The notes: generated from the sequence alone by a model not told the origin. A stretch of 64,000 nt of DNA from CAYMRL01 sp964398985 (GCA_964398985.1 CAYNOS010000006.1:1-64000); one strand, 5' to 3'; counted from the first letter of the stretch, positions 43,405-52,558 are shown. Translations and numbers: made by a program.

Positions 43405-45954
43405 ATGAACACTCTCGGAACCCTCACGATCACTCCCAGGCTGCCTGCCGGCATCGGTCGCCTGGCTGAGCTGGCCGCGAACCTCTACTGGACCTGGCAG
43501 CCGGACGCCCGCACGCTCTTCCGCCGTCTCGACGAGAAGCTGTGGGAGCGCGTCAACCACAACCCGGTCGCTCTTCTGCGCGACGTCGCTCAGGAGCGCC
43601 TGGTGGCGTCCGCCGCCGACCCCGAGTACCTGAGCGCGTACGAGGCGGTCATCGACCGCTTCGACGCCTACCTCCAGCGCCCCGGCTGGTTCTCCGAGTC
43701 AGCGAACGGCGGTGCCTGCGAGGCGACCGATCGCTACGCCTACTTCTGCGCGGAGTACGGGTGGCACGAGTCGCTCGCTCTCTACTCGGGTGGGCTGGGG
43801 GTGCTGGCGGGCGATCACACCAAGGCGGCCTCCGACCTTGGCGTGCCGCTGGTGGCCGTTGGGCTCTACTACCCCGAGGGGTACTTCCACCAGCGGATCT
43901 CCGAGGATGGCCGGCAGACCCCGGTCTACGTCCGCAACGAAGCGACCGCCCTGCCGCTGGAACTGGCCACCGACGAGGACGCTCAGGTGGTGACGGTGAG
44001 CGTCGCGATCTTCGGACGCGATGTCCACGTGAGGGCATGGCGCACCTGTGTCGGCCGGGTGGAGGTGCTGCTGCTCGACACCGACTTCGACGGCAACCAC
44101 GAGGCCGACAGGCAGCTGCTCAAGCGGCTCTACGGCGGCGACACCCGCACGCGCATCGCGCAGGAGATGGTGCTTGGCGTCGCTGGGGTGCGGATGCTGA
44201 GGGCGCTCGGGATCGCGCCGACCAGTTGGCATATGAACGAAGGCCACAGCGCCTTCATGGCGCTCGAACGCTGCCGTGAGCTGGTGGCCGCCGGGCTCGA
44301 GTTCGCCGCCGCTCGCGAGGCGGTCACCGCCAGCACCTTGTTCACGGTTCACACCCCGGTCGCGGCAGGCAACGATGCGTTCGGCTTCGATCTGGTCGCC
44401 GCCTGCTTCGGCGGCTTCTGGAGCTCCCTGGGGCTCGATGAAGAGGCTTTCTTGGCGCTCGGCAGGGCCGACCACGGCTGGGGCGACGTCTACAGCATGC
44501 CGGCCCTGGCGCTGCGGTTCTCGTCCGGGCGCAACGGCGTGGCACAGCTGCACGGCGAGACGAGCCGGCGCATCTGGTCGAGCCTGTGGCCAGGCGTGCC
44601 CGTGGAGGAAGTGCCGATCGGCCACGTCACCAACGGGGTGCACCTGGCGACCTGGATGGCTCCTCAGATGAGGGCACTGGCCGAGGAGGTCTTGGGCGCC
44701 CGGCTCCACGACATCGGCAGCGACGTTGCCGCCTGGCAGGCGTTCAACGACGTCGACCCGGCCCGCCTGTGGGAGACGCGCATGGCGATGAAGGCGCAGA
44801 GCGTGCGCTTCCTGCGCCGCAGGGTCATCCGGCAGTTGGAGCGCCAGGAGGCCAGCCCAACCAGCGTCGGCGCCGGCACGCGGCTGTTCGATCCGAACGT
44901 GTTGACGATCGGCTTCGCCAGGCGGTTCGCCAGCTACAAGCGCGCCACGCTGATCCTGCAAGACCTGCAGCGTCTCGAGAAGCTGCTCAACGACGAGGAG
45001 CGACCCGTTCAGCTGGTCTTCGCGGGCAAGGCGCACCCCGCCGACGAGCCCGGCCAGGCGCTGATCACCTCGATCCACAACTTGTCGAAAGACTCGCGCT
45101 TCGCCGGCAAGGTGCTGTTCGTCGAGGACTACGACATGGCGATAGGGCGCGCCTTGACGCGCGGCGTGGACGTGTGGCTGAACAACCCGCGTCGCCCCCT
45201 CGAGGCCTCCGGCACCAGCGGTCAGAAGGCCGCCATGAACGGGATCCTGAACCTCTCGATCCTCGACGGCTGGTGGCCGGAAGGCTTCACCGGCGACAAC
45301 GGCTGGGCCATCGGGAACGGCCGCAGCTACGCGGACCCGGAGCGAGCCGACGCTGCCGACGCGGACTCTCTCTACGCCCTTCTCGAGAACGAGGTGGTCC
45401 CGCTCTACTACGGCCGCAACGAGGACGGGCTGCCGCTCGGATGGCTGCGCCGCTCGGCCGCCGCCATCGCCTACGTGGCGCCGCGGTTCAACGCCCAGCG
45501 GATGGTCAGGCAGTACGTGACGGATTACTACGCTCCCGCCAGCCGCCGAGGAAGCGCGCTGGCAGCGGACGACTACCACGCCGCGGTCGAGCTCGCCGGC
45601 TGGCGCGCACAGGTTAGAGGCGCCTGGTCACAACTGACCCTCACCGCCGGCCGAGCCGAGCGCAGCTTCCTGAGCGTCGGCGACGAGATCGAAGTGCAGG
45701 CCACGGTAACGGCGCCGGGACTCGCAGGCATCGAGCTGCGAGTCGAGGTCGTCTACAGCCGGGAGGAAGACGATCTGCAGGCTGGCCTCGAGGCCGTGGC
45801 GATGACGCGCGTCGCCGAGCGCGGTGACGTGTTCGAGTACCGGGCGCGGTTCAGCCCCAAGCTCAGCGGCCGGGTGGCATACGGCGTGCGCTGCTACCCG
45901 GTGAACCACCTGTTGGCATCACCTTTCGATGCCTACGCGATCACCTGGGCGTAG
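43405..45954 (+). CDS. glgP: Alpha-glucan phosphorylase (DUF3417-type)
   Basis: PLP enzyme that releases glucose 1-phosphate from glycogen or starch-like glucan. The 849 residues begin with the DUF3417 N-terminal domain (LAELAANLYWTWQPDARTLF), as in the bacterial/archaeal TIGR02094 subgroup, followed by CAEYGWHESLALYSGGLGVLAGDH split here as CAEYGWHESL and YSGGLGVLAGDH, WHMNEGHSAF near 275, and the PLP region GTSGQKAAMNG near 610. pgl is the convergent neighbour, a carbohydrate theme. 14-base 3' overlap with pgl. Confidence 0.95.
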   Translation: MNTLGTLTITPRLPAGIGRLAELAANLYWTWQPDARTLFRRLDEKLWERVNHNPVALLRDVAQERLVASAADPEYLSAYEAVIDRFDAYLQRPGWFSESANGGACEATDRYAYFCAEYGWHESLALYSGGLGVLAGDHTKAASDLGVPLVAVGLYYPEGYFHQRISEDGRQTPVYVRNEATALPLELATDEDAQVVTVSVAIFGRDVHVRAWRTCVGRVEVLLLDTDFDGNHEADRQLLKRLYGGDTRTRIAQEMVLGVAGVRMLRALGIAPTSWHMNEGHSAFMALERCRELVAAGLEFAAAREAVTASTLFTVHTPVAAGNDAFGFDLVAACFGGFWSSLGLDEEAFLALGRADHGWGDVYSMPALALRFSSGRNGVAQLHGETSRRIWSSLWPGVPVEEVPIGHVTNGVHLATWMAPQMRALAEEVLGARLHDIGSDVAAWQAFNDVDPARLWETRMAMKAQSVRFLRRRVIRQLERQEASPTSVGAGTRLFDPNVLTIGFARRFASYKRATLILQDLQRLEKLLNDEERPVQLVFAGKAHPADEPGQALITSIHNLSKDSRFAGKVLFVEDYDMAIGRALTRGVDVWLNNPRRPLEASGTSGQKAAMNGILNLSILDGWWPEGFTGDNGWAIGNGRSYADPERADAADADSLYALLENEVVPLYYGRNEDGLPLGWLRRSAAAIAYVAPRFNAQRMVRQYVTDYYAPASRRGSALAADDYHAAVELAGWRAQVRGAWSQLTLTAGRAERSFLSVGDEIEVQATVTAPGLAGIELRVEVVYSREEDDLQAGLEAVAMTRVAERGDVFEYRARFSPKLSGRVAYGVRCYPVNHLLASPFDAYAITWA

Positions 45955-46702
45955 CCAGCGGGGGCAGGCTGTCGGTCACCAGCAGCAGCCTGTCGACGGC
46001 CGTGATGGCCGAAGCCGGTGCGTGGTCGGCGGCCGGAGCACCGTAGGCAGCGTCCGATGAGGTCCCGAAGGTAGCCGGGAAGGTGAGCCTCAAGGCATCC
46101 GCCTTGGCGGCGCCGGTGACCAGGAACATCACGACGCGGCTGGCGCTGAGGGCGGCGACACCGAGACTGAGCCGCCAACCGTGCTCGGGGACGTCGCAAG
46201 CCAGCGCCGTTCGGCGGCTGGCGGCGGCTCCGGTGCCGGGGAAGAGGCTGGCCGTGTGCCCATCGCCACCGATGCCGAGCAGCGTCAGGTCGAACATGAC
46301 CGGCTCGCTGCCGAGGCGCTGGCGCAGAACGCGGCCGTAGGCTGCGGCGGACTCGTGTGGGGACTCGAGGATCGGCCACGCCAGCACGGCTTCGCGGGCT
46401 GCCACCTGATCGAAGAGCGCCGCCTTGATGCTCCCGAAGTTGCTGTCCGGGTGGTCGGGCGCCACGAAGCGCTCGTCTCCCAGCGCGAAGACGACCTGTT
46501 CCCAGGGCAGGCGGCGGTTCGACGCCAGGGCGTGGTAGAGCGGCAGCGGCGTGCTTCCACCAGCCAAGCACAAGGCAGCGCGACCGCGCTTCGCGACGGA
46601 CGCGGCGATCACGCTCTCGATCACCTGCTGCGCGACTGCCTCCGGCTCAGGCGTGTGGATGACCTCGAGGTGGGCGGCTGTCCTGGGCAAGAGCCCCTTC
46701 AC
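45941..46702 (-). CDS. pgl: 6-phosphogluconolactonase
   Basis: Hydrolyses 6-phosphogluconolactone in the oxidative pentose phosphate pathway. 253 residues; LCLAGGSTPLPLYHAL near residue 47 and LLGIGGDGHTASLFPG near residue 140 are the family signatures. I chose GTG at 46702: GAGGA lies seven bases upstream and the frame upstream overlaps the promoter of the divergent HD gene. The GTG overlaps the stop of a six-codon upstream ORF as GTGA. Confidence 0.9.
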   Translation of the reverse strand: MKGLLPRTAAHLEVIHTPEPEAVAQQVIESVIAASVAKRGRAALCLAGGSTPLPLYHALASNRRLPWEQVVFALGDERFVAPDHPDSNFGSIKAALFDQVAAREAVLAWPILESPHESAAAYGRVLRQRLGSEPVMFDLTLLGIGGDGHTASLFPGTGAAASRRTALACDVPEHGWRLSLGVAALSASRVVMFLVTGAAKADALRLTFPATFGTSSDAAYGAPAADHAPASAITAVDRLLLVTDSLPPLATPR

Positions 46703-46719
46703 CTTGACTTCCTCGGCAT
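46699..46719 (-). CDS. Six-codon leaderless upstream ORF of pgl
   Basis: ATG at 46719 encodes MPRKSR then TGA. It is seven bases after TATACT (46727-46732), so it would be a leaderless start. Its stop overlaps the pgl GTG (GTGA), and its codons contain the pgl Shine-Dalgarno GAGGA. Ribosomes finishing this peptide could restart on pgl. No protein homology can support so short an ORF. Confidence 0.45.
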   Translation of the reverse strand: MPRKSR

Positions 46720-46726
46720 CGGCCGG

Positions 46727-46777
46727 AGTATAGCCAAGGCGCGTGAGCGCCCGCGTTCCGGGCCGACTGGGTAGACT
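46727..46777. promoter_or_regulatory. Divergent leaderless promoters: pgl upstream ORF (-) and HD gene (+)
   Basis: TATACT on the minus strand (46727-46732) and TAGACT on the plus strand (46772-46777). The second ends six bases before the HD gene GTG at 46784. The -10 boxes are 39 bases apart. Confidence 0.5.
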
Positions 46778-46783
46778 CGCCTG

Positions 46784-47371
46784 GTGAAGCAGACCAAACA
46801 GGATGCGTTGGCGCTGATGGAGGAGTGGACGGAGTCCGTCAGCCTCCGCAAGCACATGCTGAGCGTCGCGGCGGCCGTCACTGCGTACGCGCGCAAGCTC
46901 GGCGAGGACGAGGACCTGTGGGCGCAGGCGGCGCTACTGCACGACTTCGATTACGAGCGCCACCCGAACCCCGACAGGGACGAGAGCGGTCACCCCTGGG
47001 TCGGGGTCGCCGAGCTGAAGCGGCGCGGCTACCCGAGCGCGGTCAGCGAGGCGATCATGGGCCATGCCGACTACACCGGGGTGGCGCGCGAGTCGCTGCT
47101 CGCCAAGGTCCTGTTCGCTTGCGACGAGCTAACCGGTCTGATCACCGCGGCCGTGCTGGTGAGGCCCGACAAGGACATCGCGGGGCTCGAGATTACGAGC
47201 CTCAAGAAGAAGTTCAAGGACAAGGCGTTCGCGCGCGGCGTGAGCCGCGAGGACGTGCTCAAGGGCGCCGAGGAGTTGGGCGTCGACGTGTGGGAGCACG
47301 CTCAGTTCGTTCTCGACGCGATGAAGGCGGCTGCTGCCGAGCTGGGGCTCGATGGCCGCCTCGCTGCCTGA
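46784..47371 (+). CDS. HD-domain hydrolase
   Basis: 195 residues. His24 (SLRKHMLSV) and the His53-Asp54 pair (ALLHDFDYERHP) are the HD metal ligands; a later GHADYTG (near residue 93) and CDELTGLITA complete the pattern of small HDIG-type hydrolases. Likely a nucleotide or phosphate-ester hydrolase. GTG start at 46784 fits the leaderless -10 box. Confidence 0.87.
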   Translation: MKQTKQDALALMEEWTESVSLRKHMLSVAAAVTAYARKLGEDEDLWAQAALLHDFDYERHPNPDRDESGHPWVGVAELKRRGYPSAVSEAIMGHADYTGVARESLLAKVLFACDELTGLITAAVLVRPDKDIAGLEITSLKKKFKDKAFARGVSREDVLKGAEELGVDVWEHAQFVLDAMKAAAAELGLDGRLAA

Positions 47372-47380
47372 CGAATCATC

Positions 47381-47896
47381 TCACCAGGGCAGCCGGATCA
47401 CCAGCACGACCCGACCCTTGAGCGCCGCCGTCGCCACCGGCCCGAAGGATCGCGAGTCGCGACTGGCCAGCGGTAGGCGGTTGTCGCCTAGCACGTACAG
47501 CGAACCGCTAGGCACCGACCTCGCTACAGCACTGGCGGCCCCGCTCAGCTCGGGATCGCCCCAAGTGACCGGGCTTCCGTCGACGCTCACGACGCCCTCG
47601 GCGATCTCGACGGTAGCCCCGCCGCCGGCGATCACGCGCTTGACCAGCGTCGCTCCGTCCCCCGGCGCGGCGAGCACTACGACGTCACCGGGGCGCTCGC
47701 CGCCGCTGCCGCCGAACAGCTTGTCGAGACCGGGGCGCACCAGTAAGACGGCGTCGCCATCGTCGAGGTAGGGCGCCATGCTGTCGCCGGCGACACGCAT
47801 GGGCGCCAGCGCGTGGGAGTAGAGCAGCCAACCGAGCACGACTCCGGCCAAGAGCGCCGCCGTCCCCCGCAACCAACGCCGCCAGCGTCCCGCCAC
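47381..47896 (-). CDS. lepB: Signal peptidase I
   Basis: Membrane serine protease that releases exported proteins. About 171 residues from GTG 47896; one membrane helix (LRGTAALLAGVVLGWLLYSH), the catalytic serine in GDSMAPYL near residue 46, the catalytic Lys in ATLVKRVIAGGG near residue 86, and GDNRLPLASRDSRSFGPV near residue 145 (box D/E). A longer frame overlaps the patatin gene and is rejected; the start site is otherwise weakly supported, with no clear Shine-Dalgarno. Confidence 0.9.
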   Translation of the reverse strand: MAGRWRRWLRGTAALLAGVVLGWLLYSHALAPMRVAGDSMAPYLDDGDAVLLVRPGLDKLFGGSGGERPGDVVVLAAPGDGATLVKRVIAGGGATVEIAEGVVSVDGSPVTWGDPELSGAASAVARSVPSGSLYVLGDNRLPLASRDSRSFGPVATAALKGRVVLVIRLPW

Positions 47897-47927
47897 TAGC
47901 CGAGCTTGGCTCTGGTTCGCGGGCAGC

Positions 47928-48812
47928 TCAGACCGGCGCCGCCAGTTCCAAGTGCCCGCCTTGGGCAACCAGCGAACCCCAGCCACCGCATTCGCTCAAC
48001 GCCTTCTCGGCCGCCTCCTCGCCGATGTCGATGATCCGCCGGTACTCGGTGAACGACTCGAAGCCGAAGCCGGGCATGGGCATGCGGATGCGGAGATCGG
48101 CAGGCGAGAGGCTCGCCTGGATGTCCACCAGGATCGACTGCATGATGTCGGACGAGCGGAGCACCATCTGGACCATGGGGTTGCGGCGCTGAAGCTTGAA
48201 GGTGGCCACCGTCCGTTCCCACCAGGTGCCCTCTTGCTCGGGGGTGAGGAACTCCGCGTAGCGCGCCGGAGTGACGTCGGAGGCGACGGTGCGGTTGGCG
48301 CCGATCGCGGTGGCGGCAGCCACCGGCAGATTGTTGACGATGCCCCCGTCGGCTAGGGTCCTGCCAAGGAACTGGATCGGCTCGAACGCGCCGGGAAAGC
48401 TACTCGATGCCCTCACCGAAGTGATGAGGTCGCCCTCGGTGATCAGCACCGATTCGCCGGTCTCGACGTCGGTGGTGGTGATGGCCAGCGGCAATTCGAG
48501 CTCCTCGAAGGTGGCCGGCAAGTGTTCGGCGAGGAACCGCTCGAAGCGGTTGCCCTTGATGAGGCCGTTCTTCATCGAGAAGTCGACGACGTCGCGCCAA
48601 CCGGTCGTCTCGACCAGGTCTTGCATGTCGGCGGCACGTGCCCCCGAGGCGTAGAGCGCCCCGAGGATGGCGCCCATCGAGGTGCCGGCCACCACGTCGA
48701 ACTCGCCTCCGTGGCGCTCCAACGCCTTTAGCACCCCGATGTGCGCGAACCCTCGGGCGCCGCCTCCGGACAGGACCAGGCCCACGCGGAGTTCTTTTGC
48801 CTGACGCTTCAT
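47928..48812 (-). CDS. Patatin-like phospholipase
   Basis: 294 residues. GGGARGFAHIGVLKAL near residue 15 is the oxyanion region, GTSMGA near residue 44 holds the nucleophilic Ser, and LADGGIVNN near residue 150 holds the catalytic Asp. Bacterial homologues (RssA-like) act on membrane lipids; no signal peptide is present. ATG is six bases after TAGCAT. Confidence 0.93.
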   Translation of the reverse strand: MKRQAKELRVGLVLSGGGARGFAHIGVLKALERHGGEFDVVAGTSMGAILGALYASGARAADMQDLVETTGWRDVVDFSMKNGLIKGNRFERFLAEHLPATFEELELPLAITTTDVETGESVLITEGDLITSVRASSSFPGAFEPIQFLGRTLADGGIVNNLPVAAATAIGANRTVASDVTPARYAEFLTPEQEGTWWERTVATFKLQRRNPMVQMVLRSSDIMQSILVDIQASLSPADLRIRMPMPGFGFESFTEYRRIIDIGEEAAEKALSECGGWGSLVAQGGHLELAAPV

Positions 48813-48818
48813 GGGCGG

Positions 48819-48824
48819 ATGCTA
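48819..48824 (-). promoter_or_regulatory. Candidate leaderless -10 box (TAGCAT) for patatin gene
   Basis: TAGCAT ends six bases before the ATG at 48812. Confidence 0.5.
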
Positions 48825-48863
48825 GCACCCAACCTTGAAAGGCTCCGGCGCGGCGCGTCGGCC

Positions 48864-50147
48864 TCAGTCCTCGGAGCTGGGCTCCACGACCCTCAGCGTG
48901 ACCGTCACCTCGCGCGTTTCGCCGCCGCGCCAGACGACCAGGTCGACCTCGTCACCGTCATCGAGTCCCAGCACCAGGCGTTGCAGGTCGGTGACGTTGC
49001 TGAGGCCCTGACCGTTGGCGGAGACGATGATGTCGCCCCCTGCGGGGTAGGTCCTGCCGGCGATGTTGGCTTCGTACGTGGCCGCGATGAGTCCCGCCTC
49101 CGCGGCGGGGCCCCCGGCCTCCACCGACAGCACGACGACGCCCTCGTCCGGCATGCCGAGCAGAGAGCGGGCGTCGGCAGGGAAGTCACTGGCGGCGGTG
49201 CCGCTGATGCCGATGCGCGGCCGCGAAGTGATGTTCAGGGCGTCCGCGTAGAGACCCACGAAACCGCCGGCCTGCATCATCGGGAGCGCCTCGGCTACCA
49301 GCGTGCTGGGAACCGCGAAGCCGATGCCGATGTTGCCCGCCTGCCCGCTCACCGAGACGCCGGGCACGATCATCGTGTTGACGCCGAGCAAGCGGCCGGA
49401 CGAGTCGAGCAGGGGTCCGCCGGAGTTGCCCGGGTTGATGGCCGCGTCTGTCTGGATCATCTCGATCTGGATGCGGCCGATCGAGGGCAGCTCGCGCCCG
49501 ATCGCAGAGACGATCCCTTGCGTCACCGTCGACTGCAGGCCGAAGGGGTTGCCGATGGCGATGACCTTCTGGCCGACCCTGGCCCCGTTCGAATCGGCCA
49601 GCTCGACGGGTCGGACTCCCTCGGGCAGCTGCGAGGGGTCGTCGAGGACCAGCAGCGCCACGTCGAAGTCGGGGTTGGCGCCGAGCACGCTGACGGCCAG
49701 CTCGTCTTCGGTGCCGGGGAACACGACCGAAATCGAGGCTCCCGAGCGCATCGCGACGCTGTCCTGTTCCAGAGCGGACTGCACGACGTGATAGTTGGTG
49801 AGGATCTGACCGCCCTCGGCGATCACGAAGCCGGAGCCGCTGCCCTGGATGACCTCGGGCTGCGTGATGTCGGGGATCAGGTCGCGGAACTGCGGCGGTA
49901 GGAAGGGCAAGACCTCGGACCAGGGATCGATACGCTCGCCCCTCACCTCGACGTTCACCGCTACCACGCTGGGACCGACGGCAGCGATCACGTCGATGGT
50001 GTTCTGTTCGTCCTGGAGCCTGGCCCCGGTCTCGGCCAGGGGGGGCACCGCCTGCGCGCGTATGCCGGCGTTGGGCAGCCACACCGCGACGGCGACGAGA
50101 CCGATCAGGACGGCGGAGAGCAAGAGTGGAAGACGGCTTCTGGCCAT
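48864..50147 (-). CDS. HtrA/DegP-type serine protease with PDZ domain
   Basis: 427-residue exported or membrane-anchored protease. N-terminal hydrophobic anchor LLLSAVLIGLVAVAVWL; trypsin-like core with His in ILTNYHVVQSA near residue 120, Asp in FDVALLVLDD near 160, and Ser in NPGNSGGPLL near 235; a C-terminal PDZ domain from about 330 (VLSVEAGGPAAEAGLIA). Protein quality control outside the cytoplasm. AAAGGAG precedes the ATG, so it is a leadered transcript, unlike its neighbour. Confidence 0.93.
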   Translation of the reverse strand: MARSRLPLLLSAVLIGLVAVAVWLPNAGIRAQAVPPLAETGARLQDEQNTIDVIAAVGPSVVAVNVEVRGERIDPWSEVLPFLPPQFRDLIPDITQPEVIQGSGSGFVIAEGGQILTNYHVVQSALEQDSVAMRSGASISVVFPGTEDELAVSVLGANPDFDVALLVLDDPSQLPEGVRPVELADSNGARVGQKVIAIGNPFGLQSTVTQGIVSAIGRELPSIGRIQIEMIQTDAAINPGNSGGPLLDSSGRLLGVNTMIVPGVSVSGQAGNIGIGFAVPSTLVAEALPMMQAGGFVGLYADALNITSRPRIGISGTAASDFPADARSLLGMPDEGVVVLSVEAGGPAAEAGLIAATYEANIAGRTYPAGGDIIVSANGQGLSNVTDLQRLVLGLDDGDEVDLVVWRGGETREVTVTLRVVEPSSED

Positions 50148-50272
50148 ATGCTTCGTTGGCTCCTTTCGTTACAAGCCACTCATGAAAGTAACGCCGTGCC
50201 GTGAAAGCCGCTGTAGTCGGAGGTGAGAGGGCATGAGACTCGCCGAGCGGCACGCCCCCACGGTGACTGGGG

Positions 50273-50278
50273 TACGCT
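50273..50278 (+). promoter_or_regulatory. Candidate leaderless -10 box (TACGCT)
   Basis: TACGCT ends six bases before the GTG at 50285. The 137-base gap to the divergent protease gene also contains a TACTTT box that could serve the protease. Confidence 0.4.
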
Positions 50279-50284
50279 CGCGGT

Positions 50285-50566
50285 GTGGATCAGGACGACT
50301 TGAACGGTGCTTCCGACGATCCAGCCGGCGTGGCGCGCGCGCCCAGCGAGTTGCTCGAGGAGCTCGCGTCCAACCTGCTGTGGCGGATCGGGCGCGCCTC
50401 CGACGATGGCCCGGTGACGGTCAGGGTGGGTCTCGCCACCAGTGCGCCGCTCTTCCAGCAGTTGCCGCGTCTGCGCAGCGCCAGTGACGCCGAGGTCGAG
50501 GCGGCCATCGAAGCCGGTAGCCTCAAGGTCGAGTGGGTGGGTCCCAGGCCGCGAAGCGGAGCCTGA
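50285..50566 (+). CDS. Small hypothetical protein (93 aa)
   Basis: Not recognised. Acidic first half with a helical segment (ELLEELASNLLWRIGRA), ending with a short strand (LKVEWVG). GTG start backed by the leaderless -10 box; its stop is followed at once by the GTG of the next gene (TGA-GTG), so the two are coupled. Confidence 0.65.
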   Translation: MDQDDLNGASDDPAGVARAPSELLEELASNLLWRIGRASDDGPVTVRVGLATSAPLFQQLPRLRSASDAEVEAAIEAGSLKVEWVGPRPRSGA

Positions 50567-51121
50567 GTGGAACTCAGCCATGCCGTCAACTTCACCGTGC
50601 CGCTGGCAGCCAGCTATCCGGAGGCCAAGGAGTTCGTGAGGGACGTGCCGCGCTCGTTGCGGTACGCCGAGATCGTCAGCGACCTGAAGGTGTTCGAGAA
50701 CGGGGAGGCAAGCGAGGTCAGCGCCTCGCTGCCGGTGTCGGCTGCCTTGTTCGGCCAGCACGTGCTGCCGTTCAGGAGCGCGCTGCGCCCGACCGCCAGC
50801 GGCGCTGTCCTCGAGGCGCTGCCCGTCTACGGTCGCGGTCCGGGATCCGCCGAGGTCAACGGCAGTGCCGTCGTCCGGCCGTCCGCGAACGGCTGTGAGG
50901 TCGACTACTCGTTCTTGATCACGGTCAAGCTGACGTTGCCGGCAGGTGGCAAGTGGGGCGAGAAGGCCCTCCTGAAGCTCGTCGGCCTCACGGCGCAATC
51001 CGTGCTCCGCAATCTCGCCTCGCAGTTGGAGCCGGCGGTCGCGCGCGCCGCCGCCGAGCTGAACGGTCCTACTTCCCCACGCAGAAGCGCGCGAAGATCG
51101 ACGCCAGCGTCTCCTCGCTGA
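50567..51121 (+). CDS. DUF3809-like protein
   Basis: 184 residues. A small lipid/START-like beta-rich fold is suggested by the alternating strands (SLRYAEIVSDLKVFENGEASEV, then the long C-terminal helix AQSVLRNLASQLEPAVARAAAEL). It resembles DUF3809 proteins of Deinococci, an assignment from memory only. The last 53 bases overlap the convergent mnmE, and the tail there (SPRRSARRSTPASPR) is basic and low-complexity, so the natural C terminus may be dispensable. Confidence 0.65.
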   Translation: MELSHAVNFTVPLAASYPEAKEFVRDVPRSLRYAEIVSDLKVFENGEASEVSASLPVSAALFGQHVLPFRSALRPTASGAVLEALPVYGRGPGSAEVNGSAVVRPSANGCEVDYSFLITVKLTLPAGGKWGEKALLKLVGLTAQSVLRNLASQLEPAVARAAAELNGPTSPRRSARRSTPASPR

Positions 51122-52487
51122 CGTCGGAGCGCCCCGTGACGAGTCCGAGGGCGGCCTGAGCTTCCTGCAGGTCGAGGGCCACCATGTCCTCCGCGCCCGC
51201 CTCCAAGGCGCCGAGCGCCGACGCGATCAGGCCGGCCACTGAGGTCAACGCCTCCACGTGACGCTCGTTGGTGACCCACAGCTCGCTGCCGGCGGCCGAG
51301 CCGACCAGCACGCGCGAGACCTCATCACGCAACGCGCCCAAACCCGCTCCGGTAAGAGCCGAGACGCGCAGGGCACCCGGCGCCCTGGTCGGGTAGCGCT
51401 CCGCCAGGTGCCGCTCCACTTCCGAGGGCCCCTGGCCGCTGGCGCGCTCGGCCACGTCGCGCTTGTTGAGGACGACGAGCGCGCGCTCATCGAGTTCGCG
51501 TGCGAGGAGCGAGGCGTCGTCGTCGGTCAGCGGCTGCGAGGCGTCGAGGACCAGCAGCTTGAGGTCGGAGCGCTCGGCGATCTCCCTGGCGGTGCGGACC
51601 CCTTCGGCCTCGATCGCGTCGCTGGTGGCGCGAATCCCGGCGGTATCGACCGCCGTGATGGCCAGACCGTCGAGCAGCAGCGGGGCCTCGAGGTAGTCCC
51701 TGGTGGTGCCGGGCGTCTCGCTCACCAGCGAGCGCTGGTAGCCGAGGAGGGCGTTGAGCAGGCTCGACTTGCCGACGTTGGGTCTGCCCAGCAGCGCCAG
51801 CCTGGCGCCGGTGCGGCTGAGCCGGCCGGCATCGGCGGTCGCGAGCAGCTCGGCCACGCGGTCGGCGGCCCGCCGCAGCGGCTCGCCAAGGAGGGCGTCA
51901 GGCACGCCTTCCTCCGGGTAGTCGAAGGTCGCCTGAAGCGCCGCGTAGGCACTCAGCAGGTCGTCTTGTATCTCGTCCAGGCGACGGCTCAAGGCCCCGC
52001 TGAGGCCGAGGGCGGCGTTGCGCCTGGCGCTCTCTCCCTGGGCGTTGACGAGGTCGAGCACCGCTTCGGCTTGGGCCAGATCCAAGCGGCCTTCGAGGTA
52101 GGCGCGCAGAGTGAACTCGCCGGGCCCCGCCAGGCGGGCGCCCCCTGCGAGGCACAGATCGAGCGTGCGCCGCAGGATCGCCGGCCCACCATGACTCTGG
52201 AGCTCGACCACGTCCTGGCCCGTGTAGCTGGCGGGCGCCCTGAACACCAGCGCGACGGCCTCGTCGATCAGCCGGCCATCACAGCCGTCGGTCGACGGCT
52301 CTTCGATCCTCCCGAAGACGGCGCGGCCGCCGGGCGTGGCGATCAAGGGACGGCTGCCGGCGGGCTTGAACAGGGTATCGGCGATGGCCAGCGCCGAAGG
52401 ACCAGACAGCCGCACGATGCCGATGGCGCCGGAGCCGGGCGCGGTGGCTATCGCGCAGATGGTGTCGTCGAGCGGGGGCAGCGGCAC
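51069..52487 (-). CDS. mnmE: tRNA uridine-5-carboxymethylaminomethyl GTPase MnmE
   Basis: With MnmG it modifies the wobble uridine of several tRNAs. 472 residues: a formyl-THF-binding N-terminal domain (TICAIATAPGSGAIGIVRLSG), a GTPase with GRPNVGKSSLL near residue 230, DTAGI, and NKRD, and the terminal FCVGK in place of the usual C-I/L-GK, keeping the functional cysteine. No mnmG is adjacent; a short GidA-like protein is at 2.7 kb. Confidence 0.96.
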   Translation of the reverse strand: MPLPPLDDTICAIATAPGSGAIGIVRLSGPSALAIADTLFKPAGSRPLIATPGGRAVFGRIEEPSTDGCDGRLIDEAVALVFRAPASYTGQDVVELQSHGGPAILRRTLDLCLAGGARLAGPGEFTLRAYLEGRLDLAQAEAVLDLVNAQGESARRNAALGLSGALSRRLDEIQDDLLSAYAALQATFDYPEEGVPDALLGEPLRRAADRVAELLATADAGRLSRTGARLALLGRPNVGKSSLLNALLGYQRSLVSETPGTTRDYLEAPLLLDGLAITAVDTAGIRATSDAIEAEGVRTAREIAERSDLKLLVLDASQPLTDDDASLLARELDERALVVLNKRDVAERASGQGPSEVERHLAERYPTRAPGALRVSALTGAGLGALRDEVSRVLVGSAAGSELWVTNERHVEALTSVAGLIASALGALEAGAEDMVALDLQEAQAALGLVTGRSDVSEETLASIFARFCVGK

Positions 52488-52546
52488 TCACGCCATCGTG
52501 TCACGCTCGGAGGCCGCAGGCGGATACCCGAAGCTACCGGCGCCCT

Positions 52547-52552
52547 TAGAAT
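52547..52552 (+). promoter_or_regulatory. Candidate leaderless -10 box (TAGAAT)
   Basis: TAGAAT ends six bases before the ATG of the PAP2 gene at 52559. Confidence 0.5.
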
Positions 52553-52558
52553 CGCCGA

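Noticed and set aside
43699..45579. 626-codon antisense frame inside glgP
   Set aside because: Low-complexity translation with no motif; glgP is certain.
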